A DNA stretch of 64,000 bases from an uncultured beta proteobacterium (GCA_903900805.1 CAIUOP010000016.1:35041-99040); one strand, 5' to 3'; positions 1-10,226 are shown, numbered from the stretch's first letter. The notes: generated from the sequence alone by a model not told the origin. Translations and numbers: made by a program.

Positions 1-415
1 CTTTACTTACCCAGTCGGCAAGCTGGGATCGAGTCTCTTCGTATGCTGGGTTCATTAAAAGATTGGCCAGTTGCCACTTGGCAGCTAAAGTTGGCTGATC
101 CTGGGTCGTGCGTACTGCTAATTCCCAAAATGACCCCCAGCCAAAACCAAAGGCGGGGGAATTAAAGGTCTCTACCAAGGGGATGTTAGCAACTTGGGCA
201 AAAACCACAGAAATTTCATCTTGAATCGCACCTTGATTCTCAAGTGTTTGATTTGTAATAAAAAAATAGGATTTTTCTAGCCAAATGAGGGCATTAGCAG
301 GTTGAATTGGGGTTTTGAAAGCCCCTGTCATATAGGCTTGTGCCAGCTTTTGTTGCGCCAATACATCACCTAAGCGGGCAGAACTAAGGATTTTTAGGAA
401 TTCGCGACTTGCCAT
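1..415 (-). CDS. TPR/Sel1-like repeat protein, N-terminal part (gene runs off the left edge)
   Basis: Open frame read on the minus strand from ATG at 415: MASREFLKILSSARLGDVLAQQKLAQAYMTGAFKTPIQPANALIWLEKSYFF...; the QQKLAQAYMTGAF..ALIWLEKSY pattern is Sel1/TPR-like. Confidence 0.6.
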   Translation of the reverse strand, partial: MASREFLKILSSARLGDVLAQQKLAQAYMTGAFKTPIQPANALIWLEKSYFFITNQTLENQGAIQDEISVVFAQVANIPLVETFNSPAFGFGWGSFWELAVRTTQDQPTLAAKWQLANLLMNPAYEETRSQLADWVSK

Positions 416-623
416 ATGACAATTTTGTCATCTAGTGCCCATAAAAGACAGAAAAGAGCACCCTTGTTGCCGAGATACAACGAAGAAAGCCAAAAAACTA
501 TCTTTTCACAAGCAAAAAGAGCTCCTAATTACCCCTACCCCCAGTCTAGACGGGCAATAGAAGCAAAATTCATAGGTCCCAGATTTATTTGGGCATTACT
601 TTTAATTTTTGGAGATTTAAAGA

Positions 624-1928
624 ATGAAAAAATCACTATTAGCACTTGCAGCAATGGGAGCTTTTGCTTCTGTAGCTCAAGCACAGTCAAGCGTGACTGT
701 TTATGGCGTTATTGATGAAGGTTATGTAGGCGGTAATGTCAGATCCAGTAACGGTACTGTTGCTACTACTGGCGCAGCCCCTACTGCAGCTACTGCAACA
801 GCTGGTACAACTGGTGTTGTTAAGAAAACCGGTTCTGGTTTTACAGGCGGCAATGAATCTACTAACCGTTTCGGCATCAGAGGCACTGAAGATTTAGGCG
901 GTGGTATGTCTGCTTTCTTCACTTATGAAACTGGAATTGCTGCGGATGGTGAAACAGCTGCTGGTGCAGCATCTATGTGGGGCACTACCCGTCAAGCATT
1001 TGTAGGCGTGAAGAAAAATGGAATTGGTCAAGTTGCTCTAGGTACACAGAACACCGTAGTCTATGACGCTATTTTGGCTACTGCACCAACTGGTGTTAAC
1101 AATATTACTGGTAGCTTAGTTGATAACATGTCAACAAAAGGCCCACAAGGTAATGCAGCCTATCAGACTGGTCTTGGTACCACTTCTGGTTACGAAACTC
1201 GTATTGGTAACACTCTTGGCTTGAAATCAGACAAGTTTGCTGGCTTTAACGTTCGTGCGCAATTGACTTCATGGAGCTCTAACACAACGGAAACTAGCAT
1301 AGGTGGAGCTGGTGCTGGTGTAGGTGGTACAAATAACGTAAATGGTGCAGCTATTGGTCTTGACTATGGTTGGCAGAAGTTGTTTTTGACAGCTAACTAC
1401 CAAAGCTACACAGCTTCATCAAATGCCAATGCTCAAAGCACTGCGCCAATTCTCTTTGGTGCAACTGTTTCTGGTGCAGGTGGTGGTCAGAACGCCTTGG
1501 GTGTTAACGTAAGAGATGTTGGTCAGTACTACGCTGCAACTTATGACTTCGGTATTTTGAAGGGATTTGTTCAGTACCTCAATCGTAAGGCTACTACTGA
1601 CTCTCTCCCAACGGCTTACAGCAAATTTACTGCTCAACAAATTGGTGTGCGTAGCTTTATTACGCCTGCACTTGAAGGCTGGATTGCTGGTTCTATGGGT
1701 AAATATCAATCACTTCCACAAACCTCTACAGGCACTGTTACTTACACGCCTGGTCAGGCTAACCTGACTGCAATGCAAGTTGGTGCAAACTATTTCCTTA
1801 GCAAGCGTACAAACTTGTATGCAATCTACGGTCAGACAGCTTCATCTAACGTAGCATTCTCTGCAGTTGGTAATACAACTAGCGCTAACGTGAACAACTA
1901 TGCACTTGGTGTACGTCACACTTTCTAA
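624..1928 (+). CDS. Gram-negative porin (Burkholderiales general-porin type)
   Basis: Signal peptide MKKSLLALAAMGAFASVAQAQSSVTVYGVIDEG, RFGIRGTEDLGGGMSAFF motif, C-terminal ..YALGVRHTF; GGAG upstream of ATG. Confidence 0.95.
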   Translation: MKKSLLALAAMGAFASVAQAQSSVTVYGVIDEGYVGGNVRSSNGTVATTGAAPTAATATAGTTGVVKKTGSGFTGGNESTNRFGIRGTEDLGGGMSAFFTYETGIAADGETAAGAASMWGTTRQAFVGVKKNGIGQVALGTQNTVVYDAILATAPTGVNNITGSLVDNMSTKGPQGNAAYQTGLGTTSGYETRIGNTLGLKSDKFAGFNVRAQLTSWSSNTTETSIGGAGAGVGGTNNVNGAAIGLDYGWQKLFLTANYQSYTASSNANAQSTAPILFGATVSGAGGGQNALGVNVRDVGQYYAATYDFGILKGFVQYLNRKATTDSLPTAYSKFTAQQIGVRSFITPALEGWIAGSMGKYQSLPQTSTGTVTYTPGQANLTAMQVGANYFLSKRTNLYAIYGQTASSNVAFSAVGNTTSANVNNYALGVRHTF

Positions 1929-1975
1929 TAGTTTGTTGATGTCGGTTTTATAGGCATAGTTTGACAAGAAGTGAG

Positions 1976-2005
1976 AAACACCCGCCATTGGCGGGTGTTT
2001 TTTTA
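1976..2005 (+). terminator. Rho-independent terminator after porin
   Basis: AAACACCCGCC-ATT-GGCGGGTGTTT perfect 11-bp stem followed by a T-run. Confidence 0.93.
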
Positions 2006-2041
2006 TTTGGGTAGCTTTATTTTTGACCCAGTCTAGTTATA

Positions 2042-2260
2042 TTGCTCGAAAACCATTGCCAATTGCAGCAGGTAATTAAAGCTTTTCATAACGAATACTT
2101 CGTTGGGGCCGAGAAAATACTGAGGGACATTATTGATTTCGGCGAGTTTAAAAAAAGCGCTAAATTATTATGAGCAACCTATTCAATTAAGCCCTGACTT
2201 TATTCAGATGTATTAGGGTTATCAAGCAGATTTAGCGCCAGAACACCTCTTTTTATAGGC
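2042..2260 (+). pseudogene. Remnant of a TPR-repeat protein gene (frameshift and stops)
   Basis: Frame from 2042: LLENHCQLQQVIKAFHNEYFVGAEKILRDIIDFGEFKKSAKLL*. A shifted frame from 2157 continues ALNYYEQPIQLSPDFIQMY*GYQADLAPEHL, a TPR consensus-like string. Confidence 0.5.
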
Positions 2261-2363
2261 TAGTTTGGCCAGAAAGGCTAGATTAAACCCCAAAAACCTG
2301 CTAAAAAAGAGCAATTGCATCAAAAGCTGTTTTAATTAATTTTTGGTATTCAAAAGGATCCAC

Positions 2364-3290
2364 ATGAAAATGAGCAAGTTAGCATTAATCTCTTCAATTA
2401 CATTCGCCCTGACCGCAACCTTTACTGGCGCGTCATCTGCACTAGCTGCAAGTGCAACCTTGGATAAGATCAAATCTACTGGAGCAGTGACGATGGGTGT
2501 TCGTGAATCATCTATTCCAATGTCTTACACCACTGGCGATAGCCGTTTTGATGGTTACCACGTTGAAGTTTGTCGCATGATTCTCAATGATATTAAATCT
2601 AAGCTTGGGATGAGTACACTCCGCATTAATTATCAGCCAGTAACCTCACAAAACCGCGTGCCTTTAGTGCAAAACGGTACCGTTGATATTGAGTGCGGCA
2701 CTACCACCAATAATGCCGGTCGCGCAAAAGACGTCAGCTTTGCGAATACGCTATATGTGGAAGAGGTTCGTATCGCTGTTAAAGCCAATTCAGGCATCAA
2801 TTCAATTTCTCAATTGGCAGGCAAAAAAGTGGCTACCACTACTGGTACCACCTCCGTACAGTTATTACGCAAACATGAAAAAGCGAATAACGTAAATTTT
2901 GATGAAGTATATGGAAAAGACCATGCGGATAGCTTCTTGTTATTAGAGTCTGGCCGTGCTGATGCCTTTGTGATGGATGGTTCAATTTTGGCTGGCAATA
3001 TCGCTAACGCTAAGAATCCTAAAGATTACAAAATTGTTGGCGAAGTTCTCAGTACTGAACCTATTGCAATTATGGTGCGTAAGGATGACCCAGAGTTTTT
3101 AGCAGATGTGAATGCTGCAATTGCTAAGATCGTCGCTAATGGAAACATGCCTGGCTTATGGAATAAGTGGTTCCTTGCTCCAATTCCACCTAAAAATGCT
3201 GTTGTTGGTTTAGAGTTATCTCCGGCTACAAAAAATGCCTGGGCTAACCTTAATAGCAGACCAGCTGAAGATTACCAGCAAAAGAAATAA
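2364..3290 (+). CDS. gltI: Glutamate/aspartate-type ABC transporter periplasmic binding protein
   Basis: Signal peptide then TLDKIKSTGAVTMGVRESSIPMSY, family 3 SBP; ATG at 2364 with AAAGGAT upstream (ORF track start 2343 is TTG); followed by two permeases and an ATPase. Confidence 0.88.
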   Translation: MKMSKLALISSITFALTATFTGASSALAASATLDKIKSTGAVTMGVRESSIPMSYTTGDSRFDGYHVEVCRMILNDIKSKLGMSTLRINYQPVTSQNRVPLVQNGTVDIECGTTTNNAGRAKDVSFANTLYVEEVRIAVKANSGINSISQLAGKKVATTTGTTSVQLLRKHEKANNVNFDEVYGKDHADSFLLLESGRADAFVMDGSILAGNIANAKNPKDYKIVGEVLSTEPIAIMVRKDDPEFLADVNAAIAKIVANGNMPGLWNKWFLAPIPPKNAVVGLELSPATKNAWANLNSRPAEDYQQKK

Positions 3291-3349
3291 AATAATCCAT
3301 CCATTACTCGCATAATTTTTTTCATTCATTCTTTAGGGCGGGTAAATAG

Positions 3350-4141
3350 ATGGCTTTAGATATGGGTGTTTTTTGTAAAAGCACCCTAGATGGAGAAGCG
3401 GTTGATCACTGCTTCTCCTCGCTTTTTGGGCTTGGCCGCAATGCTGATCCCAGCTATCTAGATTGGCTTATGACAGCATGGGGCTGGACCTTGGCTGTTG
3501 CTGGCTTAGGCCTCACTATTGCCCTGATCCTTGGAGCGATCATGGGCACTCTCCGCACGCTCCCTGATACAGGCAGGATGAGTAGAGTACTAGTGCATCT
3601 AGCTACTGCCTGGGTTGAGCTCTTCAGAAATATCCCAGTGCTCGTGCAAGTATTTCTTTGGTATCACGTCATCCCTGCTTTTTTTGTCCCCCTGAAAGCC
3701 CTGCCGTCGTATTGGCTGGTCAGCATTGCATTGGGATTCTTTACTTCTGCACGGATTGCTGAGCAGGTAAGAGCAGGTATTCAGTCTTTACCAAGCGGGC
3801 AGCGTGCTGCTGCAACTGCGCTCGGATTAACTACGATACAAACCTACCGCTACATTATTTTACCAATGGCCTTGCGTATCGTGATTCCACCACTTACATC
3901 TGAGAGTATGAATGCTGTTAAGAACTCTTCAGTAGCCTTTGCGGTATCAGTTCCAGAGCTTACCCTGTTTGCAATGCAAGCCCAAGAAGAGACCTCACGT
4001 GGCGTTGAAATTTATTTAGCGGTTACCTTACTCTATGCACTCACTGCCTTTTCTGTGAATCGCATTATGGCCCTCATTGAGAGGAGAAGCCGTGTTCCTG
4101 GATTCATCACGGCATCTAGTGATGCTAGTTTGGCTCACTAA
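3350..4141 (+). CDS. gltJ: Amino-acid ABC transporter permease (GltJ type)
   Basis: HisM/GltJ-type permease sequence with EQVRAGIQSLPSGQRAAATALGLT (EAA loop). Confidence 0.88.
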   Translation: MALDMGVFCKSTLDGEAVDHCFSSLFGLGRNADPSYLDWLMTAWGWTLAVAGLGLTIALILGAIMGTLRTLPDTGRMSRVLVHLATAWVELFRNIPVLVQVFLWYHVIPAFFVPLKALPSYWLVSIALGFFTSARIAEQVRAGIQSLPSGQRAAATALGLTTIQTYRYIILPMALRIVIPPLTSESMNAVKNSSVAFAVSVPELTLFAMQAQEETSRGVEIYLAVTLLYALTAFSVNRIMALIERRSRVPGFITASSDASLAH

Positions 4142-4152
4142 ATGGAAATGAA

Positions 4153-4821
4153 ATGCTGAGCTTAGATTTAAGTTTCTACAACTGGGAGTTATTTACTAAC
4201 TACATCCTCAAGGGCTTGCTCTTTAGTGTTCAGTTAACTGTCATTGCAACGGTTGGCGGTATTGTAGTTGGGACGTTTTTAGCCTTAATGAGACTGTCTG
4301 GAAAACCTTTTTTAGTTTATCCAGCCGCATTCTATGTAAATACTATGCGCTCCATACCGCTAGTCATGGTTATTCTTTGGTTCTTTTTATTGATCCCGAT
4401 GCTCATTGGTAGACCTATCGGTGCTGACCTATCAGCTACATTGACTTTCATTGCATTTGAAGCGGCCTTCTTCTCGGAAATTGTGAGAGCTGGTATTCAG
4501 TCAGTGCCAAGAGGTCAGATCTTTGCTGGCGAAGCCCTAGGCATGACCTATGGACAAAATATGCGGCTGATTGTTTTGCCGCAGGCATTTAGAAATATGA
4601 TCCCAGTTTTTATGACGCAAACAATTATTTTATTTCAGGATACTTCTCTGGTCTACGCCATTGGCGCATACGATTTATTGAAAGGTTTTGAGATTGCTGG
4701 CAAAAATTATGGTCGCCCAATCGAAACCTATATATTGGCTGCAGCAACCTATTTTGTGATTTGCTTTTCGCTTTCTAAGACAGTACGAGCAATTCAGGCA
4801 AAAGTGGCTATTATTCGCTAA
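4153..4821 (+). CDS. gltK: Amino-acid ABC transporter permease (GltK type)
   Basis: FFSEIVRAGIQSVPRGQIFAGEALGMTYGQ EAA loop, multiple TM segments. Confidence 0.88.
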   Translation: MLSLDLSFYNWELFTNYILKGLLFSVQLTVIATVGGIVVGTFLALMRLSGKPFLVYPAAFYVNTMRSIPLVMVILWFFLLIPMLIGRPIGADLSATLTFIAFEAAFFSEIVRAGIQSVPRGQIFAGEALGMTYGQNMRLIVLPQAFRNMIPVFMTQTIILFQDTSLVYAIGAYDLLKGFEIAGKNYGRPIETYILAAATYFVICFSLSKTVRAIQAKVAIIR

Positions 4822-4857
4822 TCATTTCTACTCATTGAGATAAATAGATAGATCATC

Positions 4858-5592
4858 ATGATTGAACTCCAAAACGTTTCTAAATGGTATGGCTCCTTTC
4901 AGGTTTTGACTGATTGCACTACGTCAATTAATAAGGGTGAAGTGGTTGTGATTTGTGGCCCTTCGGGCTCCGGGAAATCTACCTTGATTAAAGCGATTAA
5001 TGCCCTTGAGCCATTTCAGAAAGGTGAAATCACTGTTGATGGGATTAATTTGCATGACCCTAAAACTAATCTTCCAAAGTTGCGAGCAAGGGTTGGCATG
5101 GTGTTTCAGAACTTTGAACTATTCCCTCACTTAAGTATTACTGAGAATCTCACTCTTGCACAAATCAAAGTATTAGGTCGGTCAAGCGATGAAGCTAAAA
5201 CCCATGGCCATAAGTATCTGGAGCGCGTTGGTCTGATTGCACAAAAAGATAAATTTCCTGGCCAGCTTTCTGGAGGTCAGCAACAGCGGGTTGCGATTGC
5301 TCGTGCTTTAAGTATGGATCCTATCCTGATGCTATTTGATGAGCCTACTTCGGCGCTTGATCCAGAAATGGTTGGTGAAGTATTGGATGTCATGATCAAG
5401 CTTGCTAATGAAGGTATGACAATGTGCTGCGTTACCCACGAGATGGGTTTTGCCAAAAAAGTCAGTAATCGCGTAATCTTTATGGATCAAGGCCGAATTG
5501 TCGAAGACTGTAGTAAAGATGAATTTTTTGGTAATCCAGAAGCGCGCTCACCTAGAGCCAAGGACTTCCTATCCAAGATTTTGGCAAGCTAG
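4858..5592 (+). CDS. gltL: Amino-acid ABC transporter ATP-binding protein
   Basis: Walker [10 protein letters not shown], signature [15 protein letters not shown], Walker [14 protein letters not shown]. Confidence 0.92.
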   Translation: MIELQNVSKWYGSFQVLTDCTTSINKGEVVVICGPSGSGKSTLIKAINALEPFQKGEITVDGINLHDPKTNLPKLRARVGMVFQNFELFPHLSITENLTLAQIKVLGRSSDEAKTHGHKYLERVGLIAQKDKFPGQLSGGQQQRVAIARALSMDPILMLFDEPTSALDPEMVGEVLDVMIKLANEGMTMCCVTHEMGFAKKVSNRVIFMDQGRIVEDCSKDEFFGNPEARSPRAKDFLSKILAS

Positions 5593-5605
5593 GGCCTGCA
5601 CTGAA

Positions 5606-6784
5606 TTAATTGAGCGCTTTAGGTTTAGGGCGCTTGCCAGTTTGGATTTTGAGTTCTAACTCTTTGTCTTTGCGAAAAATTCTTAGGCTTGCCTCGTTTC
5701 CAGGACCAATTTGTGCGATTTGATTGAGGAGTTGCTTAACATCCTTAGTTTTATTGCCATTAACAGTTGTTAGAACATCGCCAGGTTTTACCCCGCCACG
5801 AGCTGCAGGGCCGCCTTCCAGCACTCCTGATATAAGTACTCCCTCAGTATTGCCGGGTAGCCCTAAAGATTCAGAAAGCTCTTTTGATAGGTTTTGTGGC
5901 TCAACACCAATCCAGCCTCTAGTAACACTTCCATTTTTCAAAATGGACTCCATTACTTGCTTAGCAAGGTTAACTGGAATGGCAAAACCAATTCCCATCG
6001 AGCCACCATTGTTCGAGAAAATCGCAGTATTGATGCCAATCAGATTACCGCGCGTATCAATGAGTGCCCCTCCTGAATTACCTGGATTAATTGCGGCATC
6101 CGTCTGAATAAAATTTTCAAAAGTATTAATGCCGACATGATCACGACCCATAGCAGAAACAATTCCGGAAGTCACAGTTTGGCCAACTCCAAAAGGATTT
6201 CCAATTGCAAGCACCACATCTCCTACGCGGACGGATTCAATTTTCCCTAGAGTAATTGGAGTCGGTAATTGTTTGGCTTCAATTTTTAGAACCGCAATAT
6301 CTGTCTCTGGATCGCTGCCAACGACCTTTGCTTTTACTTTTCTACCATCAGCAAGCGCAATATCAATCTCATCGGCATCATTAATGACATGATGATTTGT
6401 GAGAATGATGCCCTCTGGGCTGACTAATACCCCAGAGCCCAGACTGGAGATGGGCTCCTCGTCTGGCGCTTGATCACCAAAAAAGAATTTGAATAAGGGG
6501 TCAGCAGGGTTTTGTTTATTGCCTTTACGCGTTTTTGGCTTTGCAGAAACTTTACTTGTAAAGATATTGACAACAGCTGGCATCGATCTTTTTACTGCAT
6601 CGTGATATGAACCAGGATTCAGACTATTGCTTTCGTACGTGCCTTCTTTTAAGGTAACACTGTCGACTATCGAGCCAACACCTTGGCCAGATATCCAATT
6701 GGGTTTTAGGGTTGCAGCAATAAACCACACCGCAAAAAGAATGGTTACTGTTTGCGCAAATAGTAACCATAGGCGATTAAACAT
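5606..6784 (-). CDS. HtrA-family S1C serine protease, membrane-anchored, one PDZ domain (DegS/DegQ-like)
   Basis: N-terminal TM segment; GSGVLVSPEGIILTNHHVI, DIAVLKI, NPGNSGGALI, single PDZ-like C-terminus. Confidence 0.92.
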   Translation of the reverse strand: MFNRLWLLFAQTVTILFAVWFIAATLKPNWISGQGVGSIVDSVTLKEGTYESNSLNPGSYHDAVKRSMPAVVNIFTSKVSAKPKTRKGNKQNPADPLFKFFFGDQAPDEEPISSLGSGVLVSPEGIILTNHHVINDADEIDIALADGRKVKAKVVGSDPETDIAVLKIEAKQLPTPITLGKIESVRVGDVVLAIGNPFGVGQTVTSGIVSAMGRDHVGINTFENFIQTDAAINPGNSGGALIDTRGNLIGINTAIFSNNGGSMGIGFAIPVNLAKQVMESILKNGSVTRGWIGVEPQNLSKELSESLGLPGNTEGVLISGVLEGGPAARGGVKPGDVLTTVNGNKTKDVKQLLNQIAQIGPGNEASLRIFRKDKELELKIQTGKRPKPKALN

Positions 6785-6805
6785 ATTATATTTTTCTCTG
6801 TGAAA

Positions 6806-7228
6806 TTATTTTTTGAGACTATCGCGAATCTCGCGCAGTAAGATCACATCTTCTGGAGTTGGCGGAGGTGGAGGCGCATCCCTCAAGCGGATCTTGTTAA
6901 CGACTTTTACCATTTGAAAAATTACGAATGCTAGCAAAATGAAATTAATGGAAATGGTGATGAAATTGCCATAGGCAAAGATAGGTACCCCAGCCTTTTT
7001 AAGCGCATCGAAGGTTCTGGGAACCCCATCCGGAATGCTGCCCAATACAAGGAAAAGGTTTGTAAAATCGATATGACCCCCCAAAAGGGTGGAAATAATG
7101 GGCATAACGATGTCATTGACCAGCGAATCGACGATTTTCCCGAAAGCCCCGCCAATAATCACACCTACGGCTAAATCAATGACATTTCCCTTGACGGCAA
7201 AGTCCTGAAACTCCTTTAAAACACTCAT
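6806..7228 (-). CDS. mscL: Large-conductance mechanosensitive channel
   Basis: [34 protein letters not shown]. Confidence 0.97.
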   Translation of the reverse strand: MSVLKEFQDFAVKGNVIDLAVGVIIGGAFGKIVDSLVNDIVMPIISTLLGGHIDFTNLFLVLGSIPDGVPRTFDALKKAGVPIFAYGNFITISINFILLAFVIFQMVKVVNKIRLRDAPPPPPTPEDVILLREIRDSLKK

Positions 7229-7365
7229 TTAGGCCACCCTTTTTGTTTGGATCCTGATTAAGCTGAGATTAACCCCATAACTTTCTTGCTTACCCTACTT
7301 TTTACTTTAAAATACTAGGTTTAAGCAATTTCCACCCAAAAATACCCTTTCTAGGAATTTTGTAA

Positions 7366-7968
7366 ATGAGTGACAAGCCCAGTATGGACAAGGATCGACG
7401 TAATTGGTTGATCGCCACTTCGGCGGTTGGCGGCGTAGGTGCTGCTGCAGCCCTTTACCCTTTTGTAGACAGTTTTGAGCCTTCTGAGCGCGCTAAGGCC
7501 GCTGGAGCAGCTGTTGAAATCGATATAGCTGACATGAAGCCAGATGAAATGAGAATGGTTGAATGGCGCGGCAAGCCGGTATGGGTTGTGCGTCGCACCC
7601 CTGAGCAGGTCGCTGAATTATCCAAAATTGATGGTGAATTGGCAGACCCTAATTCATTACGTGATCCAGCTCAATACACGCCACCATATGCTCAAAACCA
7701 ATGGCGTTCAATTAAGCCTGAATACATGGTTGTTGTAGGCATCTGTACACATTTAGGCTGCTCTCCAACGCCAAAGTTTGAAGCAGGTGCTCAGCCTTCC
7801 TTGCCAAATACATGGCCTGGTGGCTTCTTGTGCCCATGCCATGGTTCAACCTTTGATTTAGCAGGCCGTGTCTATAAAAACAAACCAGCCCCAGACAATA
7901 TGGAAGTGCCGCCACATATGTATTTGAGCGACACCAAGATTCTGGTCGGCGAAGATAAGAAAGCCTAA
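7366..7968 (+). CDS. petA: Ubiquinol-cytochrome c reductase Rieske iron-sulfur subunit
   Basis: Twin-Arg-like DRRNWL leader; CTHLGCSP and CPCHGSTFD Rieske motifs. Confidence 0.97.
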   Translation: MSDKPSMDKDRRNWLIATSAVGGVGAAAALYPFVDSFEPSERAKAAGAAVEIDIADMKPDEMRMVEWRGKPVWVVRRTPEQVAELSKIDGELADPNSLRDPAQYTPPYAQNQWRSIKPEYMVVVGICTHLGCSPTPKFEAGAQPSLPNTWPGGFLCPCHGSTFDLAGRVYKNKPAPDNMEVPPHMYLSDTKILVGEDKKA

Positions 7969-7977
7969 GGAGAAATA

Positions 7978-9378
7978 ATGGCATTTCACGAAAAAGAAGT
8001 CCCAGCAGACGCCTCAGCCGCTGTAAAGCTAATGGCATGGGTTGACTCACGTCTTCCTGTCACAGAAGCATTCAAGCGTCACATGAGCGAGTACTACGCG
8101 CCTAAGAACTTGAATTTTTTCTATATTTTTGGCGCCTTAGCGATTGTCGTATTGGCGATCCAGATCATTACCGGTATTTTCTTGACTATGAACTACAAGC
8201 CAGATGCTGCTAAGGCATTTGAGTCTGTTGAATACATCATGCGAGAAGTTCCTTTCGGCTGGCTAATTCGCTATATGCATTCCACTGGCGCTTCGATGTT
8301 CTTTGTGGTGGTTTACATGCATATGTTCCGCGGTTTGATCTATGGTTCTTATCGTAAGCCGCGTGAACTTATTTGGATCTTCGGTTGTGCGATTTTCTTA
8401 GCCTTAATGGGCGAAGCATTTTTTGGATACTTGCTCCCATGGGGTCAAATGTCCTATTGGGGCGCCCAAGTTATTGTGAATTTATTCTCTGCAATCCCAT
8501 TGATTGGCCCAGACCTTTCTTTATGGTTACGTGGTGACTATGTTGTGGGCGATGCTACGCTCAACCGTTTCTTTGCGTTTCACGTCATTGCGATTCCATT
8601 GGTACTGATTGGTTTGGTTGCGGCGCATATTCTTGCATTGCATGAAGTAGGTTCAAACAATCCGGATGGCATAGAGATTAAAAATACGGTTGATGAAAAA
8701 GGTATCCCCTTGGATGGCATTCCTTTCCACCCGTTTTACAGCGTACATGACGTCATGTACCTGGGTGGTTTCTTGATCATTTTTGCTTCGATTGTTTTCT
8801 TTGCTCCAGAGATGGGCGGTTACTTCTTAGAGGCAAATAACTTCATCCCTGCAAACCCATTTGTTACACCAACACACATTGCTCCAGTTTGGTATTTCAC
8901 GCCGTTCTACTCAATGTTGCGTGCAACTACTACAAACTTCCTCCTGCCTTTATGGATTTTCTTAGCAGTGATTCTCGGGATGTTTGCCCTTCAGTCTAAA
9001 GATATCAAAGTAAAGGGTGCTTGCGCGATTATTGCTTTAGTTTTAGCTGCTGGCTTTTATGCACTTGACGCTAAGTTCTGGGGTGTTGTGATCATGGGCG
9101 CTTCCGTAGTGATCCTGTTCTTCTTGCCATGGTTAGATCACTCCCCAGTCAAATCCATTCGCTATCGCCCTCAGTTCCATAAATATATTTATGGCATCTT
9201 TGTGGTGACCTTTGTGATTTTGGGTTACTTAGGTATTGAGGCGCCATCACCTCTGTATGAAAAGATTTCTCAGATTTGCACTATTTACTATCTGGGCTTT
9301 TTCTTGGCAATGCCTTTTTGGAGCAAGCTTGGTACATTCAAGCCAGTTCCAGAGCGCGTTACTTTTGAATCCCATTAA
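7978..9378 (+). CDS. petB: Cytochrome b
   Basis: Cytochrome b sequence incl. FFGYLLPWGQMSYWGAQV and PEW-type region; follows the Rieske gene. Confidence 0.97.
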   Translation: MAFHEKEVPADASAAVKLMAWVDSRLPVTEAFKRHMSEYYAPKNLNFFYIFGALAIVVLAIQIITGIFLTMNYKPDAAKAFESVEYIMREVPFGWLIRYMHSTGASMFFVVVYMHMFRGLIYGSYRKPRELIWIFGCAIFLALMGEAFFGYLLPWGQMSYWGAQVIVNLFSAIPLIGPDLSLWLRGDYVVGDATLNRFFAFHVIAIPLVLIGLVAAHILALHEVGSNNPDGIEIKNTVDEKGIPLDGIPFHPFYSVHDVMYLGGFLIIFASIVFFAPEMGGYFLEANNFIPANPFVTPTHIAPVWYFTPFYSMLRATTTNFLLPLWIFLAVILGMFALQSKDIKVKGACAIIALVLAAGFYALDAKFWGVVIMGASVVILFFLPWLDHSPVKSIRYRPQFHKYIYGIFVVTFVILGYLGIEAPSPLYEKISQICTIYYLGFFLAMPFWSKLGTFKPVPERVTFESH

Positions 9379-9419
9379 TTTACGCCTGAGATAACAGCTA
9401 AGAGAAATTAGGAACTAGT

Positions 9420-10193
9420 ATGAAACGAATTCTGCACACTTTGATGGGCGTCTGCCAAGCAGCTACCCTGGTTATTGCCCTTGGGTTTGGCCTAAGTGCA
9501 AATGCAAGCGAGGGTGGCTTTCCTTTAGATAAGGCGCCAGACCGTGTCAGCAGCAATGCTTCTTTACAAAACGGCGCTAAGATTTTTGTTAACTATTGCT
9601 TAAACTGCCATGCAGCAGCAAGCATGCGTTATAACCGTTTGCGCGATATTGGCTTGACCGATCAGCAGATTAAAGACAACTTGATTTTGACTGATGCTAA
9701 GGTTGGCGATTTGATGACTATTGCCATGACGCCAAAAGATGCCAAGGTTTGGTTTGGCAAGGTCCCACCAGATTTATCTGTTGAGGCTAGAGCTCGCGGC
9801 ACTGATTGGCTTTATACCTACTTCCGAACTTACTATAAAGACGATACGACTCCAACCGGTTGGAATAATCTGGTATACCCAAACGTTGGTATGCCACACG
9901 TACTCTGGCAGTTACAGGGTGAGCGTGCCGCTAAGTTTGAGGAACGTAAAGATCCACATGATGCAAGCAGAATGGAGAAAGTATTTGTAGGCTTTGAGCA
10001 GCTAACCCCAGGCACGATGAAGCCACAAGAATATGACGATAATATTGCCGACTTGGTGGCCTTCATGTCATGGATGGCTGAGCCAGTGCAATTAGAACGT
10101 AAACGTCTTGGCGTAGTGGTGCTTTTATTCTTGGCGCTCTTTACCTTCTTAGCTTGGCGTTTGAACAAGGCTTATTGGAAAGATATTCACTAA
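9420..10193 (+). CDS. petC: Cytochrome c1
   Basis: CLNCH heme motif, C-terminal TM anchor; third gene of the bc1 operon. Confidence 0.96.
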   Translation: MKRILHTLMGVCQAATLVIALGFGLSANASEGGFPLDKAPDRVSSNASLQNGAKIFVNYCLNCHAAASMRYNRLRDIGLTDQQIKDNLILTDAKVGDLMTIAMTPKDAKVWFGKVPPDLSVEARARGTDWLYTYFRTYYKDDTTPTGWNNLVYPNVGMPHVLWQLQGERAAKFEERKDPHDASRMEKVFVGFEQLTPGTMKPQEYDDNIADLVAFMSWMAEPVQLERKRLGVVVLLFLALFTFLAWRLNKAYWKDIH

Positions 10194-10201
10194 TATTTGT
10201 G

Positions 10202-10226
10202 ATGAGCCCTGTAGGTCAGGGTTCAT
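10202..10226 (+). other. Intergenic hairpin between petC and sspA
   Basis: ATGAGCCCTG-TAGGT-CAGGGTTCAT, 10-bp stem with one G-U wobble, no clear T-tract. Confidence 0.5.

Noticed and set aside
416-715. 99-aa ORF spanning the porin leader
   Set aside because: Overlaps the porin start in a different frame; low-complexity, no family resemblance.
5724-6107. 127-aa ORF antisense to the HtrA protease gene
   Set aside because: Shadow ORF on the opposite strand of a motif-rich CDS.
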